Shown here: piece after piece, positions 1 to 5,121 of the stretch
How positions within the stretch are numbered: the first letter of the stretch is position 1
Layout of the letters: each line of letters opens with the position of its first letter
From: Zoogloeaceae bacterium
Lineage (GTDB): Bacteria; Pseudomonadota; Gammaproteobacteria; Burkholderiales; Rhodocyclaceae
DNA: 5,121 nt
Assembly (NCBI GenBank): GCA_031273145.1
Contig: JAISSL010000054.1
Span: 1 to 5,121 of the forward strand
Direction: 5' to 3'
Made by a program: the position numbers and the translations under genes
Notes under the pieces: model-generated
What the model was told of the DNA's origin: nothing
Database searches by the model: none
The model's input: the letters and a program-made list of their open reading frames with translations, nothing else

Positions 1-322
1 CCTGCCGCGCCGTAATCCCGCCGCTTTCAAAACCCACTTTCTTCCAAGCCTTCCGCGCCGCTCCCATGTTGTTGCGAAAGGCTTCCAAATCCGCAACCTC
101 GATGTTCCGCGACACGCCGCCCAGAGTGGTCTTCAACAGGCGCGTGATGTCCCATCGTTCGCCGCGTAGCTGGTCTGGGGACAGGATAATCGAATGCGAT
201 TGTCCCTTGGCCTTTTCCGCAGCGTCTCTCTGGCGCTTGTCTGCCCGAAACCGCTCTTTGGCGTCTCCGACGTGGGCTTTCGCGCCTGAGCGCCAGTCAT
301 GTCCGGTTGTTTTCTTGTCCAT
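1..322 (-). CDS. Partial unrecognised protein, fifth gene of phage-like operon (3' end outside window)
   Basis: An open minus-strand frame runs from an ATG at 322 to the left edge without a stop, giving the first 107 residues. I do not recognise the family. The start is well supported: AGGAAGAGG (329-337) lies 6 bases upstream of the ATG and begins on the last A of the preceding gene's TAA. Residues 1-42 are highly charged and rich in Lys, Arg, Asp and Ala (probably helical, with no signal peptide or membrane segment). Residues 43-107 look like a folded domain with SIILSPDQLRGERWDITRLL, then a Gly-rich turn (LGGV), then a basic helix (AARKAWKKVGF). Its position directly after the portal and polyvalent genes suggests a virion or head-associated role, but that is context only. 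The long forward-strand frame opposite it is a shadow. Confidence is high that it is a gene and low on function. Confidence 0.72.
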   Translation of the reverse strand, partial: MDKKTTGHDWRSGAKAHVGDAKERFRADKRQRDAAEKAKGQSHSIILSPDQLRGERWDITRLLKTTLGGVSRNIEVADLEAFRNNMGAARKAWKKVGFESGGITARQ

Positions 323-328
323 GATGAG

Positions 329-337
329 CCTCTTCCT
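329..337 (-). promoter_or_regulatory. Shine-Dalgarno site of the fifth operon gene
   Basis: AGGAAGAGG on the minus strand, with its GAGG core 6 bases before the ATG at 322. It overlaps the last base of the upstream TAA stop. It is the strongest ribosome binding site in the leftward operon and decides the start of the partial gene, suggesting that gene is translated strongly and independently rather than only by coupling. Confidence 0.65.
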
Positions 338-1275
338 TACCGCAGGCCAATCTCAGAGGCAAGCGGTTCGCCAGTTTGCGGGTCTGTCTTGCCTCGCAAA
401 TTTTCCTTGCCTTTTTCAAACCATTGTGCTAACTTGTCATCTAAAGGTGCGCCCTCTGAGTGAGCACGGGTCAATAACCCGGAAGCTGGCAGAATAAGTG
501 ACGCGCCTTTTCCTTTTTCTGCGCCCTGCTCGTACAGGGTCACGTCTGAAACAGAGGCGCTATGGGTAAGGTTCTGACCTTCCTTGCCATGCCCGCCCAT
601 CATTCCGTGTACAGTGAATCGAATGTAGTAGGTCTTGCCATCCCGTTCAAAGTTGTTGACGTAGTGGTGATACCCGGCGATATTTGAGGTATGGTCTTTG
701 TGTCCCGGCCTTGGTTCTTCAAGTTCAGAAGTCATTGGGATGGCGGCTTTAAACAGGCTGTCAAATGCCCGGACAATTTTCTCCATGCCAAAACCTTTGT
801 GCCGCAGGATTTTCCCGACCTTGTTGACCGGGAAAGTTACCTTTCTCCCGTCATGCTCATTTGGAATGTCCTTAAATTTTCCGAATAGTTCTTCAGCTTC
901 CTTCTGGTCTGCCACTGGTTCTACGCCATCAAGATTCATTGGCATCTGTCCTTCCAGCATGGCCACGCCCTTGACGGCTTCAAAATCTCCAAACCATTGT
1001 TTGAATTCAGGCGTGCGAACCTCTACCCACAGGTTGTAATCCAGCTTCGTTTTCCCGGACTGTTTTGCCCGCTTGTAGGCATCTTTCCCGCCATAGGCTC
1101 GTTCTGCGCCTTTGAACGAGGGAGAATCAGGCGCTGGGACTTTATACTTCCCGGACAATAACATCCGCAAAGCCTTGATACGCTCAATCGCAAACGGCTT
1201 CACCTGCCGATTGTCAAGTTTCAAGCGCCATGCGTTGATCTGCGACGCATAGCCCAAGCTTGTCCACACGTCCAT
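337..1275 (-). CDS. Polyvalent-type phage protein with WFGD motif and LPD3/BECR-like domain
   Basis: A 312-residue protein whose start (ATG at 1275) lies one base after the portal TGA. Three parts are visible. Residues 1-60 are a basic, mostly helical N-terminus. Residues 61-100 hold a motif I recognise from large polyvalent proteins of phages and conjugative elements: a DAYKRAKQSGKTKLDY stretch followed by W83, RTPEFKQWFGDFE and nearby acidic residues. Residues 139-250 resemble the LPD3 (large polyvalent protein-associated) or phage barnase-EndoU-colicin-RelE-like domains: NEHDGRKVTF, a helix, then a Y-x-H-x-Y segment, GKTYYIRFTVHG, and a closing strand with VSDVTLYEQ. His residues at 203, 204, 223, 229 and 238 cluster there and could form an active or binding site. 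There is no signal peptide or membrane segment. Its place after the portal matches the usual MuF slot. The known families are delivered with phage or plasmid DNA and act in host or element conflicts; whether this one is an active nuclease is not shown. Assignment is from remembered motif patterns, not a search. Confidence 0.68.
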   Translation of the reverse strand: MDVWTSLGYASQINAWRLKLDNRQVKPFAIERIKALRMLLSGKYKVPAPDSPSFKGAERAYGGKDAYKRAKQSGKTKLDYNLWVEVRTPEFKQWFGDFEAVKGVAMLEGQMPMNLDGVEPVADQKEAEELFGKFKDIPNEHDGRKVTFPVNKVGKILRHKGFGMEKIVRAFDSLFKAAIPMTSELEEPRPGHKDHTSNIAGYHHYVNNFERDGKTYYIRFTVHGMMGGHGKEGQNLTHSASVSDVTLYEQGAEKGKGASLILPASGLLTRAHSEGAPLDDKLAQWFEKGKENLRGKTDPQTGEPLASEIGLR

Positions 1276-1276
1276 T

Positions 1277-2857
1277 TCAGTATTCTTCTGTTTCGCCGGT
1301 CATTTCCGGTTGTGCTTTGACCAGCGTAGCAAACAGATTGGCCTGTTCTTCATCCAGCATCATTGTCTTGGCAAGGAATTCCCGCATGACGGCTTCGCTT
1401 GCGCCCAGTTCCTTCATCTGCTGCATGGCCTGCACCAGCATCATGCCCGCATTCATGGCATTGGCGCGGGTGCTTTGTTTTTCGGCTTCCAGGGCGGAGA
1501 TAGACCCGTAGAAATTGATTTTCCACGGCCTTTTGTTCGGCTCAAACACGACGCCCAAAGAGGACATGGTGTGCCGGTCAATGATGCTGTCGAAGAATTC
1601 TGCCAGGGAACAACGGATGACCCGCGCCGATTCTGCCGCCTGCGCCGAGGTACGAAAGAATCCGCCTTCCCCAAGCCCGCCGGATAACTGATCGGAAAAG
1701 CCGATCATGGACAGGTCAACGCCCAACGCCCCTGCCAACAGGCGGGCATGAAACACCACGTCCTCAGTCGTGATGTTGTTTGACCGGGCGCTCTGGTTGA
1801 ACGGCGTCAAACTGGCAACCTGCTTTTCGTTCCAGATCGGCAGGAAATGGCGGACGCGCTCAAACACTGGCGTACCATTCTTAACCGCGTCCTCTGCCCG
1901 CGCCTTTGAGCGGTTCAACATGCTTATCATGTTGGCGGTGAATTTCTGTTGTTGTTCTGCCGTCATGGATTCCATGTTGACGGTCAAAAGCTGCTCATCA
2001 ATCGAATCTACCCACCGCTGTCCTACCAGACCCAGCATTGAGGAATAAAGGTTGTCGTAAGGCTCTTCTGCCGGGTAAAGCAACGAGCCGCCCGCCATAG
2101 ACGGCATGATTGGGAGTAGGTGTTCTTCATCCTGCGCGAGGTGCAGGCGAAAGGATTTTTCCGTCACGCCAAACTGGGGAACCCACTGCACGCGCGGCAT
2201 TTTCATCCGCGCCATGCGGGTTGCATCCAGCCGCTCAAAATTGCGCGGCCCGGTAAAAATGGCATAGCCTATGGTGCTGCCGCCCTGCTCAAAGGGCTGT
2301 ACCAACTGAGGCCGTACCAGTTCATCAATGTACAAATCGGTTACGCCATCCCTGCCATAGTAGATGCGGGCATAGGCATCCCCAAAAGCCGCGCCGGTAT
2401 AGGCTACCGGATAGGCAATCTTGTTGAAGATGGGCAACAGCCGCGCGCTGATTTGGTCGACCACCTGTTCAAGCTGGCGACTTTTCCCAATGATGTCGGC
2501 TTTTTTCTCGATGAACACGATGTCGCCGGAAGTCTCATGCCCGCCAAGCGCCGAGGTAACCAACAGCTTGACGGCGGCGGAGACAATCGGATCGGACTCC
2601 ATGTATGCCCATTTCTGGTAGATGATTTGCCGGTTGCGCGCACCCTTTTTGCCATAGCCCAACAGAGAGGCGACGGTCGTCATGTTCGCGCCGTAGAGGA
2701 CGGTATCGCCTTCGTCAATATTCTTTGCGGGCGCGGCGAATTGATTGAACCAGCGCCTTGCCGACATCCCGAATCGCGCCAATGCGCCCGGAGCCTTGTA
2801 TTTCGGTTCTTTCAGGGGAGCCGCCGCTGAAAAGGCGCTGTCATCGTATCGGTACAT
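1277..2857 (-). CDS. Phage portal protein
   Basis: A 526-residue protein, within the usual 450-560 range for portal proteins and close to the T4 gp20 length. Portals form the dodecameric ring at one head vertex through which the terminase packages DNA and to which the tail connects. Supporting features in order: a basic N-terminal arm (1-50); a SDPIVSAAVKLLVTSALGG helix (88-106) typical of the segment before the wing; a helix and strand block with AFGDAYARIYYGRDGVTDLY (157-176) and a strand-rich region ending in PRNFERL (180-210), like the wing; long helices at 275-330; a loop at 340-365; and the characteristic region LAGALGVDLSMIGF (374-387) followed by a Gly-rich loop (393-399) and the helix AAESARVIRCSLAEFFDSII (407-426), matching the conserved crown/stem region of portals. 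The C-terminus is helical with Met and Gln runs (461-510). The start has a GGGGGA ribosome binding site 7 bases upstream; the next gene follows after one base. Exact portal subfamily is uncertain. Confidence 0.82.
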   Translation of the reverse strand: MYRYDDSAFSAAAPLKEPKYKAPGALARFGMSARRWFNQFAAPAKNIDEGDTVLYGANMTTVASLLGYGKKGARNRQIIYQKWAYMESDPIVSAAVKLLVTSALGGHETSGDIVFIEKKADIIGKSRQLEQVVDQISARLLPIFNKIAYPVAYTGAAFGDAYARIYYGRDGVTDLYIDELVRPQLVQPFEQGGSTIGYAIFTGPRNFERLDATRMARMKMPRVQWVPQFGVTEKSFRLHLAQDEEHLLPIMPSMAGGSLLYPAEEPYDNLYSSMLGLVGQRWVDSIDEQLLTVNMESMTAEQQQKFTANMISMLNRSKARAEDAVKNGTPVFERVRHFLPIWNEKQVASLTPFNQSARSNNITTEDVVFHARLLAGALGVDLSMIGFSDQLSGGLGEGGFFRTSAQAAESARVIRCSLAEFFDSIIDRHTMSSLGVVFEPNKRPWKINFYGSISALEAEKQSTRANAMNAGMMLVQAMQQMKELGASEAVMREFLAKTMMLDEEQANLFATLVKAQPEMTGETEEY

Positions 2858-2858
2858 G

Positions 2859-3587
2859 TCAGTTTCCCCCGGCTTCCTTGCTGTTCATGTCAATGCCGGA
2901 TACCCTCGGATAGCCCGCCGGGTCATCCGTGCCGGGAATGCCCAGCCCATCGTTTTCTTCGCCCGGACGCGGCGCATCAAAAATCGGGATCGTGGCTTTC
3001 AGCGTTAGGTCAACCGCAAGAATGGTGAGGTTCTTTTCATCTACCTGTTGCAGCATCCCCGGCGCGCCGGGGTCTTCCAGCGAACAGGGGAAAGGGAGTT
3101 TTTGCCCCGCAAACTCATAGAGGGCATTGAAGCGCCGGTTTTCCACGCCATCCACAAAGAGCAGCAGTTGCGCCGCCAGCGCCCGCGCCGTGCTTTCCTC
3201 ATGCGCGAAAAAGGCTACCTGCGCCCGGATGTCGCCTGCCATCGTTTTAAGGCCAAACACGCGCCCTTTTTCATCGCCGGGGATTTCAACCTTCACCGGC
3301 TCTGCCACCTGCCGGGTAAAATCCCGCCCGGTCGGTAGCCAGTCCCGCGCCATGCCGACCAGAATGACCGGGATTTTGGGGGGGCGAGTCGGCGCAGAAT
3401 CGGTATCGTTGCGTTGCCACGCTTGCAGCATCTCGTAGGCAGAGTCGACCATCCGCGCCGGTGCCCAGGCAATGGCTTTTGCAAGGCCGCGCTCGCAGAA
3501 TTCCTGCGTGATGGCATTGGTGGGAACCAGGCTACGGTAGAACCGCCCCATGTATTCGCCAAAGGCGATCTTGATCGGGGTCAGCAT
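2859..3587 (-). CDS. Unrecognised 242-aa protein, probable virion/connector component
   Basis: Not confidently assigned. The protein is soluble, with no signal peptide or membrane helix. Visible parts: an N-terminal helical region (1-60); a Pro-rich linker with a strand (66-80, including RPPKIPVILVGMARDWLP); a central block (105-165) with RVFGLKTMAGDI, a strand reading VAFFAHEESTARALAAQ, and LFVDGVENRRFNALYEFAG; a strand-rich block with NLTILAVDLTLKATIPIF (186-203); and an acidic, Gly/Pro-rich C-terminal tail (206-242) that looks flexible. Alternating helix and beta strands ending in TLKATIPIF recall small phage neck or tail-terminator proteins, but I would not assign it on that. It lies between the candidate protease and the portal, starts two bases after the upstream TGA with no clear ribosome binding site (translational coupling likely), and ends one base before the portal ATG. 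A structural or head-completion role is inferred from context. Confidence 0.72.
   Translation of the reverse strand: MLTPIKIAFGEYMGRFYRSLVPTNAITQEFCERGLAKAIAWAPARMVDSAYEMLQAWQRNDTDSAPTRPPKIPVILVGMARDWLPTGRDFTRQVAEPVKVEIPGDEKGRVFGLKTMAGDIRAQVAFFAHEESTARALAAQLLLFVDGVENRRFNALYEFAGQKLPFPCSLEDPGAPGMLQQVDEKNLTILAVDLTLKATIPIFDAPRPGEENDGLGIPGTDDPAGYPRVSGIDMNSKEAGGN
2865..2870 (-). promoter_or_regulatory. Shine-Dalgarno site of the portal gene
   Basis: GGGGGA on the minus strand, 7 bases before the portal ATG at 2857. It lies inside the 3' end of the upstream 242-codon gene, whose TGA is one base before the portal ATG, so portal translation may use both this site and coupling. Confidence 0.5.
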
Positions 3588-3589
3588 GG

Positions 3590-4411
3590 TCAGCGATGCC
3601 GGTTCAGAATGCAGTCATAGACTTGCGGCATGTCCGGCATTTCTCCCTTTTCTTCCGTCCAGGGCAGGCTGGGGAGCCGATTGAAGGCTTCCGCGCCGCG
3701 CAAAAGCCGCGCCATTGGCTCAAGGGAAATGGCAGGCGGCAAGGTAAAACCTGAATCCATGACAGGTTCACGCGCGCCGCCTTGCTTTGCCAGCATTGAG
3801 AGCAATTCTTCATTCTCTGCCCTGAGCCGTTCGATGGTGGCGTTGGCAAAGTCGCGCTCTGTATGGGCAGAATCCAGTAAGCACAACATGCCCCGGATTT
3901 GTTCATCGTAGATAGCCGCATCAACATCATCCGGCGTCATGCCGCGCACGTCATCCAGCGCATAGCCGCGATTAGTCGTGTAGTTGGGTTCATGCACGTA
4001 GTCGAAGCCGAAAAATTCAGGCTTTATCACGTCTATGGCAGAAGAAAAACCGCCCACGCGGCTCAAAAACATCTTGGCGGCAACCTGCCCGGAATCCGTG
4101 CCGAGAAATTCTGCCTTGTGTTCGATGTTGCCGTTCGCATCCGCCTGTAGAAAGGTCGTAACCAATGCAGGCTCGACGAAAAATGGTTTGCCCTTGGCGT
4201 AATCCATGCCGCCTTCCTGGGGCACCATCCCGAACTTTACGCGCGGCCAATGCCCGAAATAGCCCAACATGTCACGGTTTTTGACGCACTCCTGACATGC
4301 CGGACTGTTGATGGCGCTTGCAATGGCGGCATAGTCGAGATTCTTTCGCGCAAAACCGCGAAACTGCCGCCCCCGTTCCTTGAGGTTGTACTTTATGACT
4401 CCGGTTTCCAT
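3590..4411 (-). CDS. Candidate prohead protease (gp21-like) with coiled-coil scaffold-like tail
   Basis: A 273-residue protein, first gene of the leftward operon. The ATG at 4411 is the only start: an in-frame TAG lies 11 codons upstream. Residues 48-56 read MLGYFGHWP, resembling the conserved 'G-E-x-G-H-P' histidine motif of T4 gp21-type prohead proteases, making His54 the candidate catalytic His. Residues 83-126 read as a strand, DANGNIEHKAEFLGTDSGQ, then helix and VGGFSSAID, resembling the 'a-x-I-L-x-T-x-x-G ... G-x-S-S' serine motif; Ser123 or Ser124 is the candidate nucleophile. These enzymes are Ser-His proteases with a herpesvirus-assemblin-like fold that clip scaffold and capsid proteins during head maturation. 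After residue 170, a helix (about 176-210, including ATIERLRAENEELLSMLAKQ) has heptad-like hydrophobics and suggests a coiled coil or scaffold segment. The last 60 residues are Pro/Met-rich and acidic. Motif assignment is by eye; a non-protease structural protein is the main alternative. Confidence 0.6.
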   Translation of the reverse strand: METGVIKYNLKERGRQFRGFARKNLDYAAIASAINSPACQECVKNRDMLGYFGHWPRVKFGMVPQEGGMDYAKGKPFFVEPALVTTFLQADANGNIEHKAEFLGTDSGQVAAKMFLSRVGGFSSAIDVIKPEFFGFDYVHEPNYTTNRGYALDDVRGMTPDDVDAAIYDEQIRGMLCLLDSAHTERDFANATIERLRAENEELLSMLAKQGGAREPVMDSGFTLPPAISLEPMARLLRGAEAFNRLPSLPWTEEKGEMPDMPQVYDCILNRHR

Positions 4412-4445
4412 AGCGCGAATCCGTCTGGTTAAGGAAAATGGCTAC

Positions 4446-4474
4446 AGAATAGGCAAATCCGCAGCACAGAAAGT
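4446..4474 (-). promoter_or_regulatory. Weak candidate promoter for the leftward phage operon
   Basis: TATTCT on the minus strand (4446-4451) could be a -10, with ACTTTC at 4469-4474 as a poor -35 at 17-base spacing. Predicted transcript start is near 4439, about 28 bases before the protease ATG. The -35 match is weak, so an activator or a phage-specific sigma factor may be needed, or the real promoter may be elsewhere. Confidence 0.25.
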
Positions 4475-4505
4475 GGTGGTTTTCCGTTTCATTTTGGCAT
4501 CACGC

Positions 4506-4534
4506 TTGACGTTATTAATGCGGCGCGTTATTAT
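4506..4534 (+). promoter_or_regulatory. higBA promoter, sigma70-type, predicting a leaderless toxin mRNA
   Basis: TTGACG (4506-4511) as -35, exactly 17 bases of spacer, and TATTAT (4529-4534) as -10: five of six bases match the sigma70 consensus in each. The expected transcript start, 7 bases after the -10, falls at 4541, which is the A of the toxin ATG. This agrees with the absence of any purine-rich ribosome binding site in the 20 bases before that ATG. Confidence 0.7.
4513..4533. promoter_or_regulatory. Candidate HigA operator: imperfect palindrome in the higBA promoter
   Basis: A 21-base inverted repeat centred on 4523 with 8 of 10 pairs matching; the core is TAATGCG-G-CGCGTTA (4516-4530). 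It fills the spacer and overlaps the -10 box, where HigA-family repressors usually bind to autoregulate. The same stretch also contains a direct repeat GTTATTA at 4511-4517 and 4527-4533. The binding role is inferred from position and the adjacent HTH antitoxin gene. Confidence 0.5.
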
Positions 4535-4540
4535 TTCCGC

Positions 4541-4822
4541 ATGGCGATCCAATCCTTCAAATGCAAAGACACAAAAGCCCTGTTTGAGCGCAGTCTGCCC
4601 AAGCGATTCGTCAATATCGAATCGGTTGCGCGGCGCAAGCTGGAGCAGTTGAACATGGCCGGATGTTTGAGCGACTTGCGAATTCCTCCAGGAAACCGGC
4701 TTGAAGCGTTACTGAATGACCGCGCAGGTCAGCACAGTATCCGCATCAATGACCAATGGCGGGTGTGCTTTGTCTGGCGCGATGGCGAAGTATTTGAGGT
4801 TGAGATCGTGGATTACCACTGA
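4541..4822 (+). CDS. higB: HigB-type mRNA-interferase toxin (RelE/ParE superfamily)
   Basis: A 93-residue protein, the normal length for HigB toxins, which cleave mRNA on the ribosome and slow growth unless bound by HigA. The sequence is clearly of this family: an N-terminal strand (IQSFKCKDTKALFE), two helices (about 24-46), then RIPPGNRLEALLNDRAG (47-63) and SIRINDQWRVCFVW (66-79), and the C-terminal EIVDYH. Likely functional residues are Arg68, Arg74 and the terminal Asp91-Tyr92-His93; the DYH end matches residues reported as needed in Proteus vulgaris HigB. The gene seems intact. The ATG at 4541 is chosen because the family N-terminus begins there; it has no ribosome binding site and coincides with the predicted transcript start. 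The antitoxin gene follows after 12 bases, giving the toxin-first order typical of higBA and opposite to most type II pairs. Confidence 0.93.
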   Translation: MAIQSFKCKDTKALFERSLPKRFVNIESVARRKLEQLNMAGCLSDLRIPPGNRLEALLNDRAGQHSIRINDQWRVCFVWRDGEVFEVEIVDYH

Positions 4823-4824
4823 GC

Positions 4825-4828
4825 GAGG
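4825..4828 (+). promoter_or_regulatory. Shine-Dalgarno site of higA
   Basis: GAGG 6 bases before the antitoxin ATG at 4835. Because the toxin start has no such site, initiation on the antitoxin should be the stronger of the two, which fits the need for excess antitoxin. Confidence 0.55.
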
Positions 4829-4834
4829 CGCATC

Positions 4835-5121
4835 ATGACCAAAAAACTTAAACCCATTCATCCCGGCGAAATTCTGCGCGAGGAGTTCCTTGTGCCTTTC
4901 GGAATCAGCAACTATCGGCTGGCAAAAGAGATTGGCGTTCCAGCGCAGCGCATTGGCGATATTGTTGCCGGTCGCCGCAGAATCACAGCCGATACCGACC
5001 TGCGCTTGTGCAAATTCTTCGGCTTGTCCGAGGGTTACTGGTTGCGCGGTCAGGCACGTTTCGAGACAGAAACCGCCAAGGATGCGCTTGCCGATGTACT
5101 CTCGCGCATCACGCGCTATAC
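4835..5121 (+). CDS. higA: HigA-type antitoxin, XRE-family HTH repressor (3' end outside window)
   Basis: The first 95 codons are open to the right edge; the family is usually about 95-110 residues, so only the C-terminal end is missing. HigA neutralises HigB by protein binding and represses the higBA promoter as a dimer. Family hallmarks: HPGEILREEFLVPFGIS (9-25), a helix-turn-helix at about 25-46 (NYRLAKEIGVPAQRIGDIVAG), then RRRITADTDLRLCKFFGLS (47-65) and the YWLRGQARFE segment (68-77). It follows the toxin gene by 12 bases, with a GAGG ribosome binding site, and is presumably co-transcribed from the promoter upstream of the toxin. No damage is visible in the part present. Confidence 0.93.
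   Translation, partial: MTKKLKPIHPGEILREEFLVPFGISNYRLAKEIGVPAQRIGDIVAGRRRITADTDLRLCKFFGLSEGYWLRGQARFETETAKDALADVLSRITRY

Larger units (their letters stand above)
4412..4540. other. Divergent intergenic region between the phage operon and the toxin-antitoxin pair
   Basis: 129 bases with no gene that I can support. The right half holds the toxin promoter and candidate operator. The left half would hold the promoter of the leftward operon; the only candidate I see is a weak one with TATTCT as -10. A purine-poor leader with only a CGGA before the 4411 ATG gives that gene a weak ribosome binding site. No terminator hairpin or attachment site was found. Confidence 0.6.

Noticed and set aside
66..497. 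Forward-strand open frame of 143 codons at the left end
   Set aside because: Antisense to the partial gene at 1-322 and the end of the polyvalent gene, both of which have better start signals and gene spacing; the translation is Ser/Arg/Pro-rich shadow sequence.
541..551. Sequence CACGTCTGAA resembling part of a Neisseriaceae DNA uptake sequence
   Set aside because: Only the last bases fit, no full 10- or 12-base uptake sequence was seen anywhere, and the site is inside a coding region; not used as evidence for the host.
2120..2830. Long forward-strand open frame of 236 codons opposite the portal gene
   Set aside because: Lies wholly within the portal coding sequence on the other strand; composition is unlike a folded protein (His, Arg and Pro scattered), no ribosome site, and the portal reading is clearly the real one.
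4412..4540. Possible attachment site or terminator in the divergent region
   Set aside because: No stem-loop followed by a T-run and no long direct repeat; the only inverted repeat is explained as a promoter-overlapping operator.
4380..4652. Forward-strand open frame running into the higB start in another frame
   Set aside because: Overlaps the protease start, the intergenic promoter and the toxin gene; HigB is recognised clearly in a different frame.
1..5121. CRISPR array, tRNA, rRNA or insertion sequence
   Set aside because: No regularly spaced repeats, no cloverleaf or rRNA-like stretch, and no transposase-like protein or terminal inverted repeats were seen on either strand.

Overview
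The window looks like part of a tailed-phage-type element (prophage or phage-derived island) in a moderately GC-rich bacterium, most likely a proteobacterium. The basis for the host guess is the style of the HigB/HigA proteins and the codon use; no rRNA, tRNA or host housekeeping gene is present to confirm it.

Layout: positions 1-4411 are almost entirely one leftward (minus-strand) operon of five genes. In transcription order these are: a candidate prohead protease with a coiled-coil tail (4411-3590); an unrecognised 242-aa protein, probably a virion or connector component (3587-2859); a portal protein (2857-1277); a polyvalent-type protein with a 'WFGD' motif and an LPD3/BECR-like domain (1275-337); and an unrecognised gene whose 5' 107 codons are present before the window ends (322 to the left edge). 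The first four genes are separated by only 1-2 bases with TGA stops, so they are almost certainly co-transcribed and translationally coupled. The fifth starts 14 bases after the fourth and has its own strong ribosome binding site.

Positions 4412-4540 are a divergent intergenic region. Rightward from it is a HigB-HigA type II toxin-antitoxin pair: the toxin at 4541-4822 and the antitoxin from 4835 to the right edge, truncated after 95 codons. The toxin promoter has a near-consensus sigma70 layout whose predicted start site falls on the toxin ATG. This suggests a leaderless toxin mRNA, and an imperfect palindrome inside the promoter is a good candidate HigA operator.

Working together (inference): the leftward genes build and mature a DNA-filled head. 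The protease and coiled coil would assemble and process the prohead, the portal would form the DNA entry vertex, and the polyvalent protein lies in the slot after portal where many phages place MuF-type proteins carrying toxin or effector domains. The toxin-antitoxin pair is divergent and would act as a stabilising or defence module of the element. No terminase, major capsid protein, integrase, attachment site, tRNA or CRISPR array was seen.
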